Source of the DNA: JASGIT01 sp047601665
Lineage (GTDB): Bacteria; Pseudomonadota; Gammaproteobacteria; Burkholderiales; Burkholderiaceae_C
Direction of reading: 5' to 3'
Length of the DNA stretch: 64,000 bases
Assembly (NCBI GenBank): GCA_047601665.1
Contig: JASGIT010000001.1
Coordinates: 62,001 to 126,000 of the forward strand
The position numbers were made by a program, and so were the translations under genes. The notes under the pieces are model-generated. The model was not told the origin of the DNA and ran no database searches. It worked only from the letters and a program-made list of their open reading frames with translations. Shown piece after piece: positions 51,875 to 61,290 of this stretch. Numbering within the stretch: position 1 is the first letter of the stretch; the number at the start of each line of letters is the position of its first letter.

Positions 51875-54800
51875 TTCCCCGTTGTGCCGCAGCACCAGCG
51901 CCTCGAACTCCGCCACCGGCACGGGCGGGCTCAGCAGGTAGCCCTGCCACGCCTGGCACTGGCTGCGCGCCAGGAAGTCGCGCTGGGCTTCCGTCTCCAC
52001 GCCCTCGGCGATCACGCGCAGGCCCAGGCTCGCGCCCAGGGTGACGATGGTGCGGGCGATGGCGGCGTCGTTGGGGTCGGTGAGCACGTCGCGCACGAAG
52101 CTCTGGTCGATCTTGAGCTGGTCGAGCGGCAGCCGCTTGAGGTAGGACAGCGACGAGTAGCCCGTGCCGAAGTCGTCCAGCGAAAAGCCCACGCCGTAGC
52201 CCTTGAGCTGCACCATTTTCTGCACGGTGTCTTCCACGTCCTCCAGCAGCAGCCCTTCGGTGATTTCGAGCTTGAGGCGGTGCGCCTCGGCCCCTGAGCC
52301 GGCCAGCGCCGCGAGCACCTGCGGCACGAAGCCCTTCTGGTGGAACTGGCGCGGGCTCACGTTGACGGCCAGGTTCAGCGCGCCGAGCGCGGGGTGGTGC
52401 GCCCAGGTGGCGAGCTGCCTGCAGGCGGCGGTGAGCACCCATTCGCCCAGGGGCAGGATCAGGCCCGTTTCTTCGGCCAGGGGCACGAAGGAGGCGGGCG
52501 GGATAAAGCCCTGCACCGGGTGCCGCCAGCGCAGCAGCGCCTCGGCCCCGGTGATGGCGCCGCCTTCCATCTGCGGCTGGTAGAACAGTTCGAACTGGCC
52601 CTGGGCCAGGCCCGTGCGCATGTCGCGCTCCAGCGCGGCGCGGGCGCTGACCACGGCCTGCATGTGCGGGTCGTAGAACTGCAGCGAGTTGCGGCCCGCG
52701 GCCTTGGCCTGGTACATGGCAAGTTCGGCGCGCTTGACCAGTTCGTCCGTGCTTTCGTCGAGCCCCTGGAACAGGGTGGCGCCCATGCTCACGGTGGCGT
52801 GGTAGGGCTCGCCTTCCAGCGAGTAGGGCTGGTCGCGCAGCGCGGCCAGTATCTGCTGGCCGGTGTCTTCGGCGCGCGCGGCGGCCTCTTCGGGGCAGGC
52901 GGCCAGGTCTTCGAGCACCACCACGAATTTGTCGCCGCCGTGGCGGGCCACGGTGTGGTCCTCGTGCATGAGTTCGCGCAGGCGCTGGGCCACCTGGCGC
53001 AGCAGCGCATCGCCGCACTCGTGGCCGCGCGTGTCGTTCAGCGTCTTGAAGTTGTCCACGTCCACCATCAGCAGCGCGCCGCCGCGCCTGCGCCGCACGC
53101 CCGCAGCCAGGGCCTGGTGCAGGCGGTCGAGCAGCAGGCGGCGGTTGGGCAGTTGGGTGAGCGGGTCGTAGAAGGCGAGGTACCTGATCTCCTCCTCTGC
53201 GGCCTTGCGCTGGCTCAGGTCCGTCACGGTGATGAGCATTCCGTCGTCCAGCACCATGCCCGATAGCTCCACGGTGCGGGCCTGCCCGTTCTTGCAGCGG
53301 ATCAGGCGCTCCACGGGCGCGACCAGGCCGCTGCCCGCCTGCGCCTTGGCGCGCGCCGCCGACCAGCCCTGGTGCGCGCGCTCGCGCGCATCCGCGTCGG
53401 GGTAGGCGTGCTCCAGCCATTCGCTCACGGTCGTGACGTCCGCTTCGGTGTAGCCGGTGATCTCCACGAAGCGCGCGTTGCGGTAGACAAAGCTGCCGTC
53501 GCGCACCAGGTACAGGCCCAGCGGCAGGCGGTCGAGGATGCTGCGCAGGCGCCGCTCGTTGTCCTGGAGCTGGTCCTGCATCCGGCGGCGTTCGGTCACG
53601 TCCTGCACCACGGCGATGTGGTGGTTGGGCGTTTCGCCGGGCCGCCACATGGGCGAGACGGTGAGATCGACCCAGATCTGCTGCCCGCCCTTGCGCAGCA
53701 GCCGCTTTTCCATGTGGTATTCGGTGATCTCGCCCGCCTTCAGGCGCTCCATCTGCGCCAGGTCCGGCCCCAGGTCTTCGGGGTAGGTCAGGGTCTGGAA
53801 GTCCAGCCGCAGCAACTCGTCCACCGTGTAGCCCATGATGGCGCTGTACTTCTGGTTCACGCGGACGAGGCGGCCCGTGGGCGTGTCGATCTGCGCCACG
53901 CCCACCGCCGCCTGGTTGAACACGGCGCGAAAGCGCTCCTCGCTGGCCAGCAGCGCCTCGTCCGAGGTCTGGGCGCGGGTCAGCGCCTGCGCGCGCTGGC
54001 GCGCCAGCGCCGTGACCAGCCCGGCCAGCAGCAGCGACAGCAGCGCCGCGCCGCCGCCGATCCACCAGGGCAGTTGCCGCTCTGCCTCCGAGAGCAGCCC
54101 GGCCTGCGGCGTGAAGGTCAGGCGCCAGCGCCGGTTGTGCACTTGCAGCTCGTGCACCGCCTGCGGCTGCCCGGCGGCGCCAGGGGGCGCGTCCACGGAC
54201 GAGAGCAGCACGGGCGGCTCGGCGCCGCCCACGGCGCCCACGTCCTCCACGCGCGCCACCACGCTGCGCAGCGCGCCGGAGGATTCGAGCGCGCGCAGCA
54301 TGTCCACCACGCGCAGCGAGGCCGCCGCCGCGCCCACGTAACGCCCGGGCTGCCCCGCTTCGGCGCTGCCCGTGAACACCGGCATACGCAGCACCACGCC
54401 CATGCGCTGGCGCTGGCCTTGGTTCTGTATGAGCGCGAACGGCGCGGACACCGTCGGCCGCCCCGAGTCGCGCCCCGCCAGCAGCGCGGCCAGGTTGGCG
54501 GGCTGCGAACTGATCTCCAGGCCGATCAGCGCTTCATTGCCCTCGTATGGCCAGGCGAATTCGTTGATGTAGTAGTCCTGCCGCTCGCTTTTGGGGTGGA
54601 TGAGATCCGCCGCGTTTTTGCGCCCCGGCGGCGCTTCGGCGCGCAGGCGCGCCTCGAACGCGGGCAAGTCGCGCGCGGGCACCCAGCGGACGAAGGACAG
54701 GCTGCGCAACTCGGGATAGCGCTGCGCGTGGGCCGCCATCACGCGCTCGAACTCGGCGCGCGTGAGCCCGGGGTGCACCACGAGCAGGTCGCGCAGGCTG

Positions 54801-55009
54801 GTCACCATCTCGGTATAAGCCGCCATGCGCCCGGCCACGGCTTCGGTGGCGGAATGCGCCGCCTCGGTCAGGCGCGCGTGCGCCAGCCCGTCGGCCACCG
54901 CGCGCTGCTGCTGCACCAGCCCCGCGCTGACCAGCAGCCCCGCCACGGCCACCACGGCGCCCGGTAGCCAGGATCGGAACGGCGGGTGCGATGAAGTGGC
55001 TGCCGTCAT
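51860..55009 (-). CDS. CHASE-PAS-GGDEF(degenerate)-EAL cyclic-di-GMP protein
   Basis: Membrane signalling protein of 1049 residues. Two transmembrane helices (near residues 16-30 and 320-340) flank a periplasmic CHASE-type sensor (YPELRSLSFVRWVPARDLPA). Two PAS/PAC domains follow. The cyclase site is altered: GGDKF at residues 691-695 instead of GGDEF, and the RxxD inhibitory site is absent. The EAL domain looks active: EALLRW (E823), VNVSPRQF, EITEG, DDFGTGYSS, LKIDQSFV and IAEGVET are all present. It is therefore predicted to be a cyclic-di-GMP phosphodiesterase, with the GGDKF half regulatory. Confidence 0.9.
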   Translation of the reverse strand: MTAATSSHPPFRSWLPGAVVAVAGLLVSAGLVQQQRAVADGLAHARLTEAAHSATEAVAGRMAAYTEMVTSLRDLLVVHPGLTRAEFERVMAAHAQRYPELRSLSFVRWVPARDLPAFEARLRAEAPPGRKNAADLIHPKSERQDYYINEFAWPYEGNEALIGLEISSQPANLAALLAGRDSGRPTVSAPFALIQNQGQRQRMGVVLRMPVFTGSAEAGQPGRYVGAAAASLRVVDMLRALESSGALRSVVARVEDVGAVGGAEPPVLLSSVDAPPGAAGQPQAVHELQVHNRRWRLTFTPQAGLLSEAERQLPWWIGGGAALLSLLLAGLVTALARQRAQALTRAQTSDEALLASEERFRAVFNQAAVGVAQIDTPTGRLVRVNQKYSAIMGYTVDELLRLDFQTLTYPEDLGPDLAQMERLKAGEITEYHMEKRLLRKGGQQIWVDLTVSPMWRPGETPNHHIAVVQDVTERRRMQDQLQDNERRLRSILDRLPLGLYLVRDGSFVYRNARFVEITGYTEADVTTVSEWLEHAYPDADARERAHQGWSAARAKAQAGSGLVAPVERLIRCKNGQARTVELSGMVLDDGMLITVTDLSQRKAAEEEIRYLAFYDPLTQLPNRRLLLDRLHQALAAGVRRRRGGALLMVDVDNFKTLNDTRGHECGDALLRQVAQRLRELMHEDHTVARHGGDKFVVVLEDLAACPEEAAARAEDTGQQILAALRDQPYSLEGEPYHATVSMGATLFQGLDESTDELVKRAELAMYQAKAAGRNSLQFYDPHMQAVVSARAALERDMRTGLAQGQFELFYQPQMEGGAITGAEALLRWRHPVQGFIPPASFVPLAEETGLILPLGEWVLTAACRQLATWAHHPALGALNLAVNVSPRQFHQKGFVPQVLAALAGSGAEAHRLKLEITEGLLLEDVEDTVQKMVQLKGYGVGFSLDDFGTGYSSLSYLKRLPLDQLKIDQSFVRDVLTDPNDAAIARTIVTLGASLGLRVIAEGVETEAQRDFLARSQCQAWQGYLLSPPVPVAEFEALVLRHNGELATN

Positions 55010-55138
55010 GGAAGGGGTGTAGCTGGCATCTACAAATAGAGACCAGTGAGGATAACGGCTTTCAACCCGGCAACGGCCGGCGGACGCGCCCGCCATGCCC
55101 TGCGGCGCGGGCGCACGCTCCCGCGCGCGGCCCGGCAT

Positions 55139-55198
55139 TTGATATCGAATCGGCCCACAGCCCAGGCACGGCAAGCGCTGGCAGCTATTGAAACAGGA
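55139..55198 (-). repeat. Dispersed repeat, copy J
   Basis: In the gap upstream of prfB. On the minus strand: CCTGTTTCAATAGCTGCCAG, then CGCTTGCCGTGCCTGGG, then CTGTGGGCCGATTCG. It may affect the leader of prfB or the divergent EAL gene. Confidence 0.72.
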
Positions 55199-55274
55199 GT
55201 CTCCAATCCCCTGCGGATCGCGCCGCGCACCATGAGAAAATCGCGGGTTACTTCCAACCCTCGACGAAAACACC

Positions 55275-56379
55275 ATGGACGCAGAACGCATCAACCTCAT
55301 CGGCACCACCCTCCAGGACCTGGGCGCGCGCACCCAGGACCTACGGAGGTATCTTTGACTTCGATGCCAAATACGAACGCCTGCGCACCGTCAACGCCTC
55401 GCTGGAAGACCCCAGCGTCTGGAACGAGCCCAAGAAAGCCCAGGAGCTAGGCAAGGAAAAGAAGGCGCTCGACGCCGTGGTGCTCACGCTGCAGAAGCTG
55501 AGCACCGAACTGGCCGACAACACCGAGCTCTACGAGATGAGCAAGGAAGAAGGCGACGAAACCGGCCTGCTCACCATCGAGGCCGAGGCCGACAAGCTGC
55601 GCCCGCTGATCGAAGACCTGGAATTCCGCCGCATGTTCAGCAACGAGGCCGACCCGCTGAACTGCTTCGTGGACATCCAGGCCGGCGCGGGCGGCACCGA
55701 GGCCTGCGACTGGGCCAGCATGTTGCTGCGCCAGTACCTCAAGTACGCCGAGCGCAAGGGCTTCAAGGCCACGGTGGAAGACGAAACCCCGGGCGACGTG
55801 GCCGGCATCAAGAGCGCCACCATCAAGATCGAGGGCGAATACGCCTTCGGCTACCTGCGCACCGAAACCGGCGTGCACCGCCTGGTGCGCAAGAGCCCGT
55901 TCGACAGCTCGGGCGGGCGCCACACCTCGTTCGCGTCGATCTTCGTGTACCCCGAGATCGACGATTCGATCGAGATCAACATCAACCCCGCCGACGTGCG
56001 CACCGACACCTTCCGCGCATCGGGCGCGGGCGGCCAGCACATCAACAAGACCGACTCGGCGGTGCGCCTCACGCACATCCCCACCGGCATCGTGGTGCAG
56101 TGCCAGGACGGCCGCAGCCAGCACAGCAACCGCGACGTGGCGTGGCAGCGCCTGCGCTCGCGCCTCTACGACTACGAAATGCGCAAGCGCATGGAAGAGC
56201 AGCAGAAGCTGGAAGACACCAAGACCGACGTGGGCTGGGGCCACCAGATCCGCAGCTACGTGCTGGACAACAGCCGCATCAAGGACCTGCGCACCAACGT
56301 CGAAGTCTCCGCCACGCAGAAGGTGCTGGACGGGGACCTGGACGTGTTCATTGAAGCCTCTCTCAAGCAGGGCGTATGA
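55275..56379 (+). CDS. prfB: Peptide chain release factor 2, with programmed +1 frameshift
   Basis: Class I release factor recognising UGA and UAA, 367 residues after frameshifting. Codons 1-27 (55275-55355) end at CTT followed by an in-frame TGA (55356-55358) and then C. The preceding GGAGGTAT acts as an internal Shine-Dalgarno. Slipping one base at CTT-T restores the main frame (GAC TTC GAT...), which runs to 56379. The GGQ motif is in ASGAGGQHINKTDSAV. This autoregulation is conserved across bacteria. Unlike the common gene order, lysS does not follow. Confidence 0.95.
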
Positions 56380-56384
56380 GAAAT

Positions 56385-56460
56385 AGCCCCCACGCTCCCC
56401 ACTTCGTGTGGTTCGCTGCCCCCCGGGGGGGCGCTTTTCATCTTGGGGCGGCCCGGCGAT
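56385..56460 (+). repeat. GC-hairpin repeat, family 2, second copy
   Basis: C-rich lead then CCCCCC-GGGGGGG at 56419-56431 and a GGGGCGGCCCGGCG tail that forms the region just before the methyltransferase ATG. Related in layout to the copy at 35407. Confidence 0.55.
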
Positions 56461-57370
56461 GAAAAGTTACCTCGTCCACACGGTTCGCAAGCTGGTAGGC
56501 ACGCCCCAGATCCTGGGCGCGATTGCCGCGCTGGAGCACGCCATCCAGCGCGCCCCGGCACCAGCGCCCGAAGCCGCCGCCCTGCCCCCTTCGCTCCCCT
56601 CGCTGTGCGGCAGCACCTTCGATACCCGCAAGGTCATCGCCGAGAGCTTTCTGGCCGGCCACGGCATCGAGGTCGGCGCGTTCGCATCGCCCTTGCAAGT
56701 CCCCGCCAAGGCGGTGGTGCGCTATGTGGACAAGTACGACCTGGACGCGCTGGACGCGACGCACAAGGTGGCCGGGCTCACGCTGGCGGACTTTGGCGTG
56801 GACCTGTCCACCGTGGTGCGGCCTGACATCGTGGACGATGGCGAGTGCCTGTCCAAAGTGGGCGACTACTCCCAGGACTTCGTGATCGCCAACCACGTGC
56901 TGGAGCATTTCGAGGACCCGATCAAGGGCTTCAAGAACATGCTCCGGGTGCTCAGGCATGGCGGCATCCTGTACCTGTGCCTGCCCGAGATGCGCCACAG
57001 CTTCGACAGCGTGCGCCAGCCCACCCCGTTCGAACACCTGCTGCGCGACTACCAGGAAGGCCCGGCCTGGTCGCGCGCCATGGCGTATGCCGAATTCGCC
57101 AAGATCTTTGCCGCGCACGGCATGGACAAGGGCCTGTTCCCCAAGAAAACCGGCGCCGACCTGGCCGCATTCGAAAAGCAAACCGCCGACGAACTGGACC
57201 AGGCCGACTTCAGCATCCATTTCCACGCCTGGACGATGGACAGCATGATGGACATGTTCGCCCGCATCAAAGCCCTGTTCCACATGGCATTCGAGACAAA
57301 AATGGTCATGAAGAACAATGACGAAGTCATTTTTGTCTTTCAAAAATCCATTCCACACGTAGCACCATGA
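56459..57370 (+). CDS. Class I SAM-dependent methyltransferase
   Basis: Protein of 303 residues with a Methyltransf_11-like core: GIEVGAFASPLQ (motif I), DIVDDGECLSKV, then the motif FVIANHVLEHFEDP and LRVLRHGGILYLCLPE. An N-terminal helical extension (residues 1-55) is Pro/Ala-rich. The start region is formed by the family 2 repeat. It ends with an ATGA overlap with pepN, so both are likely cotranslated. Methyl acceptor unknown. Confidence 0.83.
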   Translation: MKSYLVHTVRKLVGTPQILGAIAALEHAIQRAPAPAPEAAALPPSLPSLCGSTFDTRKVIAESFLAGHGIEVGAFASPLQVPAKAVVRYVDKYDLDALDATHKVAGLTLADFGVDLSTVVRPDIVDDGECLSKVGDYSQDFVIANHVLEHFEDPIKGFKNMLRVLRHGGILYLCLPEMRHSFDSVRQPTPFEHLLRDYQEGPAWSRAMAYAEFAKIFAAHGMDKGLFPKKTGADLAAFEKQTADELDQADFSIHFHAWTMDSMMDMFARIKALFHMAFETKMVMKNNDEVIFVFQKSIPHVAP

Positions 57371-60045
57371 AAAACGGCAGCTCCATCGCCATCCACCGCG
57401 CCGACTACACCGCCCCGGCGTTCTGGATCGACACCGTAGACCTCACGTTCGACCTGGACCCGGCCAAGACCCGCGTGCTCAACAAGATGCGCCTGCGCCG
57501 CAACCCCGCCGTGCCCGCGCAGCCGCTGCGGCTGGACGGCGAGGACCTGAACCTCGCCCGCGTGCTGGTCAACGGCGGCGGCACCTCGTTCAAGATGGAG
57601 GGCGGCCAGCTGGTGCTGGAGAACCTGCCCGAAGGCGAAGAGCCCTTCGACCTCGAAATCTTCACCACCTGCTGCCCGGCCAAGAACACGCAGCTGATGG
57701 GCCTGTACGTGAGCCAGGGTGCCTTCTTCACCCAGTGCGAGGCCGAAGGCTTCCGCCGCATCACCTACTTCCTCGACCGGCCCGACGTGATGGCGAGCTA
57801 CACCGTCACTCTGCGCGCCAGCAAGGCCGAGTACCCGGTGCTGCTCTCCAACGGCAACCTCGTCGAGCACGGCGACCTGGATGAAGGCCGCCACTTCGCC
57901 AAATGGGCCGACCCGCACAAGAAGCCCTGCTACCTGTTCGCACTGGTCGCGGGCAAGCTGGTGGCGCGCGAGCAGCGCATCCGCTCGCGCAGCGGCACCG
58001 ACCACCTGCTGCAGGTCTACGTGCGCCCCGGCGACCTCGAAAAAACCGAGCACGCCATGCACTCGCTGATGGCCAGCGTGGCCTGGGACGAGGCGCGCTT
58101 CAGCCTGCCGCTGGACCTGGAACGCTTCATGATCGTCGCCACCAGCGACTTCAACATGGGCGCGATGGAGAACAAGGGCCTCAACATCTTCAACACCAAG
58201 TACGTGCTGGCCAGCCCCTCCACCGCCACCGACGTGGACTACGCCAACATCGAAAGCGTGGTGGGCCACGAGTACTTCCACAACTGGAGCGGCAACCGCG
58301 TCACCTGCCGCGACTGGTTCCAGCTGTCGCTGAAAGAGGGCCTCACCGTCTTCCGCGACCAGGAATTCAGCCAGGACCTGGCGGGCTCGCCCTCGGCCCG
58401 CGCCGTCAAGCGCATCGAGGACGTGCGCGTGTTGCGCACCGCGCAGTTCCCCGAAGACGCCGGCCCCATGGCCCACCCCGTGCGGCCCGACAGCTACATC
58501 GAGATCAACAATTTCTACACCGTCACCATCTACGAGAAGGGCGCGGAAGTCGTCCGCATGATGCAGACGCTGGTCGGACGCGACGGTTTCGCCAAGGGCC
58601 TGAAGCTCTACTTCGAGCGCCACGACGGCCAGGCCGTGACCTGCGACGACTTCGCCCAGGCCATTGCCGACGCCAACCCCGACAGCGACCTCGCCCGCCT
58701 GCTGCCCCAGTTCAAGCGCTGGTACAGCCAGGCCGGCACCCCGCGCGTGCAGGCCGTGGGCCAGTACGACCTTGAGGCGCGCCGCTACACGCTGACCCTC
58801 ACCCAGACCTGCCCGCCCACCCCGGGCCAGGCGGAAAAGCACCCCTTCGTCATCCCCATCACGCTCGGCCTGCTGGCCGCCGATGGCAGCGCGATCGACG
58901 GCACGGCGCGCACCGTGGTGCTGAGCGACGGGCAGCAGACCATCACCTTCGACAATGTGGACGCGGCGCCCGTCCCCTCGCTGCTGCGCAACTTCAGCGC
59001 CCCCGTGGTGCTGGAGCACGACTACAGCGACGAAGCCCTGCTCACCCTGCTGGCCCATGACAGCGACGCCTTCAACCGCTGGGAGGCGGGCCAGCGCCTG
59101 GCGCTGCGTATTGCTATCAATGCAATAGCTTCCAGCGCAGACCAGACGGGGGCTACAGGCCAAATAGGCCAAAAAATCCTGCCCGCGGCCTTCGTACAGG
59201 CCATGCGCGACGTGCTGCGCCACCCCACGCTGGACGCCGCGTTCAAAGAACTCGTCCTCACCCTGCCCTCCGAGACCTACATCGCCGAGCAGCTGGACGT
59301 GGTGGACCCGCAGCGCATCCACGCCGTGCGCGAAGCCATGCGCGAAGAACTGGCCCTGGCGCTGGAACCCGACTGGCAATGGGCCTGGGAGCAGCACCAG
59401 TCCCACGGCGGCTACCAGCCCGACCCCGTATCCTCGGGCCGCCGCGCGCTCGCGGGCCTGGCGCTCGCCATGCTCTGCCTGGCCGCGCGCCATACCGGCG
59501 ACACCGTCTGGCCCGGCAAGACCTACCAGCGCTTCAAGGACGCGGGCAACATGACCGACCGCTCCAACGCCCTGAGCGCCCTGGTCGGCAGCGGCCACGC
59601 GCTGGCCCAGCCGGCGCTCGCCCGCTTCCACCAATTATTCAAGGACGAAGCCCTGGTGCTCGACAAGTGGTTCGCCCTGCAGGCGGGCGCGCCCGACCGC
59701 GGCGGCAACGTGCTGCCCGCCGTGCGCGACCTCATGCGCCACCCCGACTTCAACCTGAAGAACCCCAACCGCGCGCGCAGCGTCATCTTCAGCTACTGCA
59801 ACGCCAACCCCGGCGCCTTCCACCGCGCCGACGCGGCGGGCTACGTGTTCTGGAGCGAGCGCGTGCTCGAACTCGACGCCTTCAACCCCCAGGTCGCCGC
59901 CCGCCTCGCCCGCGCGCTCGACCGCTGGAAGAAACTGGCCGAGCCCTACCGCACCGCAGCCCGCGAAGCCATCGCCCGCGTGGCCGCCAAGGCCGATCTC
60001 TCCAACGACGTGCGCGAAGTCGTCACGCGCGCCCTTGCCGACTGA
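57367..60045 (+). CDS. pepN: Aminopeptidase N (M1 metallopeptidase)
   Basis: Zinc aminopeptidase of 892 residues, cytosolic, important in peptide turnover. The GAMEN substrate motif is at 265-269 and HEYFH with H301/E302/H305 plus distal E324 forms HExxH-X18-E. Tyr in NNFYTVTIYEKG is the family catalytic Tyr. Residues near RIAINAIASSADQTGATGQI are encoded by dispersed repeat copy M, so this segment of the C-terminal domain is probably absent in relatives. fbp follows 18 bp downstream. Confidence 0.95.
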   Translation: MKNGSSIAIHRADYTAPAFWIDTVDLTFDLDPAKTRVLNKMRLRRNPAVPAQPLRLDGEDLNLARVLVNGGGTSFKMEGGQLVLENLPEGEEPFDLEIFTTCCPAKNTQLMGLYVSQGAFFTQCEAEGFRRITYFLDRPDVMASYTVTLRASKAEYPVLLSNGNLVEHGDLDEGRHFAKWADPHKKPCYLFALVAGKLVAREQRIRSRSGTDHLLQVYVRPGDLEKTEHAMHSLMASVAWDEARFSLPLDLERFMIVATSDFNMGAMENKGLNIFNTKYVLASPSTATDVDYANIESVVGHEYFHNWSGNRVTCRDWFQLSLKEGLTVFRDQEFSQDLAGSPSARAVKRIEDVRVLRTAQFPEDAGPMAHPVRPDSYIEINNFYTVTIYEKGAEVVRMMQTLVGRDGFAKGLKLYFERHDGQAVTCDDFAQAIADANPDSDLARLLPQFKRWYSQAGTPRVQAVGQYDLEARRYTLTLTQTCPPTPGQAEKHPFVIPITLGLLAADGSAIDGTARTVVLSDGQQTITFDNVDAAPVPSLLRNFSAPVVLEHDYSDEALLTLLAHDSDAFNRWEAGQRLALRIAINAIASSADQTGATGQIGQKILPAAFVQAMRDVLRHPTLDAAFKELVLTLPSETYIAEQLDVVDPQRIHAVREAMREELALALEPDWQWAWEQHQSHGGYQPDPVSSGRRALAGLALAMLCLAARHTGDTVWPGKTYQRFKDAGNMTDRSNALSALVGSGHALAQPALARFHQLFKDEALVLDKWFALQAGAPDRGGNVLPAVRDLMRHPDFNLKNPNRARSVIFSYCNANPGAFHRADAAGYVFWSERVLELDAFNPQVAARLARALDRWKKLAEPYRTAAREAIARVAAKADLSNDVREVVTRALAD
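59110..59178 (+). repeat. Dispersed repeat, copy M, inside pepN
   Basis: Blocks ATTGCTATCAATGCAATAGC, TTCCAGCGCAGACC and GGGGGCTACAGGCC, then AAATAGGCCAAAAAATCC. The repeat is read through in frame within pepN without a stop. Confidence 0.78.
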
Positions 60046-60063
60046 AAGAACCAGGAATCGCAC

Positions 60064-61071
60064 ATGGCCAAGACCATCAGCCTCACCCGCTACCTCGTCG
60101 AGCAGCAACGCGCCGACGGCCTCATCCCCTCCCAACTGCGCCTGCTGCTCGAAATCGTCGCGCGCGCCTGCAAGAGCATCAGCCAGTCCGTCAACAAGGG
60201 CGCGCTGGGCGGCGTGCTCGGCACGGCGGGCAGCGAAAACGTGCAAGGCGAGGTGCAGAAAAAGCTCGACATCATCGCCAACGAAGTGCTCATCGAAGCC
60301 AACGAATGGGGCGGCCACCTCGCGGCCATGGCCAGCGAGGAAATGGACAGCATCTACCTCGTGCCCAACCGCTACCCGCAGGGCGAATACCTGCTCATGT
60401 TCGACCCGCTCGACGGCTCCAGCAACATCGACGTGAACGTGAGCATCGGCACCATCTTCAGCGTGCTGAAAAAACCCGAAGGCCACCCCGGCGTCACCGT
60501 GGACGACTTCCTGCAGCCCGGCAGCAAGCAGGTCGCGGCGGGCTACTGCGTCTACGGCCCGCAGACCACGCTGGTGCTCACCGTGGGCGACGGCGTGGCC
60601 ATGTTCACGCTCGACCGCGAGCAGGGCAGCTTCGTGCTCACGCAGGAAAACGTGCGCATCCCCGAAGACACCAAGGAATTCGCCATCAACATGAGCAACA
60701 TGCGCCACTGGGACGCCCCCGTGAAGCGCTACATCGACGAATGCCTGGCCGGCAAGGAAGGCCCGCGCGGCAAGGACTTCAACATGCGCTGGATCGCCAG
60801 CATGGTGGCCGACGTGCACCGCATCATGACGCGCGGCGGCATTTTCATGTACCCCTGGGACAAGCGCGAACCCAACAAGCCCGGCAAGCTGCGCCTGATG
60901 TACGAGGCCAACCCCATGAGCTGGCTCGTCGAGCAGGCGGGCGGCGCGGCCACCAACGGCAAACAGCGCATCCTCGACATCCAGCCCACCCAGCTGCACG
61001 AGCGCGTGAGCGTGATCCTGGGCTCGAAGAACGAAGTGGAGCGAGTGACCAGCTACCATTCCGGTATATAA
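60064..61071 (+). CDS. fbp: Class I fructose-1,6-bisphosphatase
   Basis: Gluconeogenic enzyme of 335 residues hydrolysing fructose-1,6-bisphosphate. The metal-binding motif DPLDGSSNIDVN has D114 and D117. The substrate Lys/Tyr region includes NPMSWLVEQAGGAATNGK, and PWDKREPNKPGKLRLMYE is the usual active-site segment. It follows pepN by 18 bp, so it may be cotranscribed. The tRNA-Thr gene lies 11 bp downstream. Confidence 0.95.
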   Translation: MAKTISLTRYLVEQQRADGLIPSQLRLLLEIVARACKSISQSVNKGALGGVLGTAGSENVQGEVQKKLDIIANEVLIEANEWGGHLAAMASEEMDSIYLVPNRYPQGEYLLMFDPLDGSSNIDVNVSIGTIFSVLKKPEGHPGVTVDDFLQPGSKQVAAGYCVYGPQTTLVLTVGDGVAMFTLDREQGSFVLTQENVRIPEDTKEFAINMSNMRHWDAPVKRYIDECLAGKEGPRGKDFNMRWIASMVADVHRIMTRGGIFMYPWDKREPNKPGKLRLMYEANPMSWLVEQAGGAATNGKQRILDIQPTQLHERVSVILGSKNEVERVTSYHSGI

Positions 61072-61082
61072 TTGAAGTCTTA

Positions 61083-61158
61083 GCCGGTGTAGCTCAGTCG
61101 GTAGAGCAGCTCATTCGTAATGAGAAGGTCGGGTGTTCGATTCATCTCTCCGGCACCA
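61083..61158 (+). tRNA. tRNA-Thr (anticodon CGU)
   Basis: 76-nt tRNA with CCA encoded, reading ACG codons. Anticodon loop TTCGTAA. Cloverleaf pairs: acceptor GCCGGTG with CTCCGGC, D-arm GCTC/GAGC, T-arm GGGTG-TTCGATT-CATCT. Position 27-43 is a G-A pair, as in E. coli thrW. A U6-U67 mismatch in the acceptor stem is slightly unusual. Confidence 0.93.
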
Positions 61159-61170
61159 AGTCAGTAAAGG

Positions 61171-61205
61171 AAACCCCGCTATCTAAAAGATAGCGGGGTT
61201 TTTCT
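61171..61205 (+). terminator. Rho-independent terminator
   Basis: Stem CCCCGCTATCT-AAA-AGATAGCGGGG (61174-61198) followed by a T-rich run. It ends the fbp-tRNA transcript. Confidence 0.95.
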
Positions 61206-61290
61206 TTTTCCTGCCTATGTAGCCACCATGTAGCCGCGCGCAACGCATAACCTCCGCGCAGGCTGGTCGCGAAAAGCAGGGGCGACTCCC

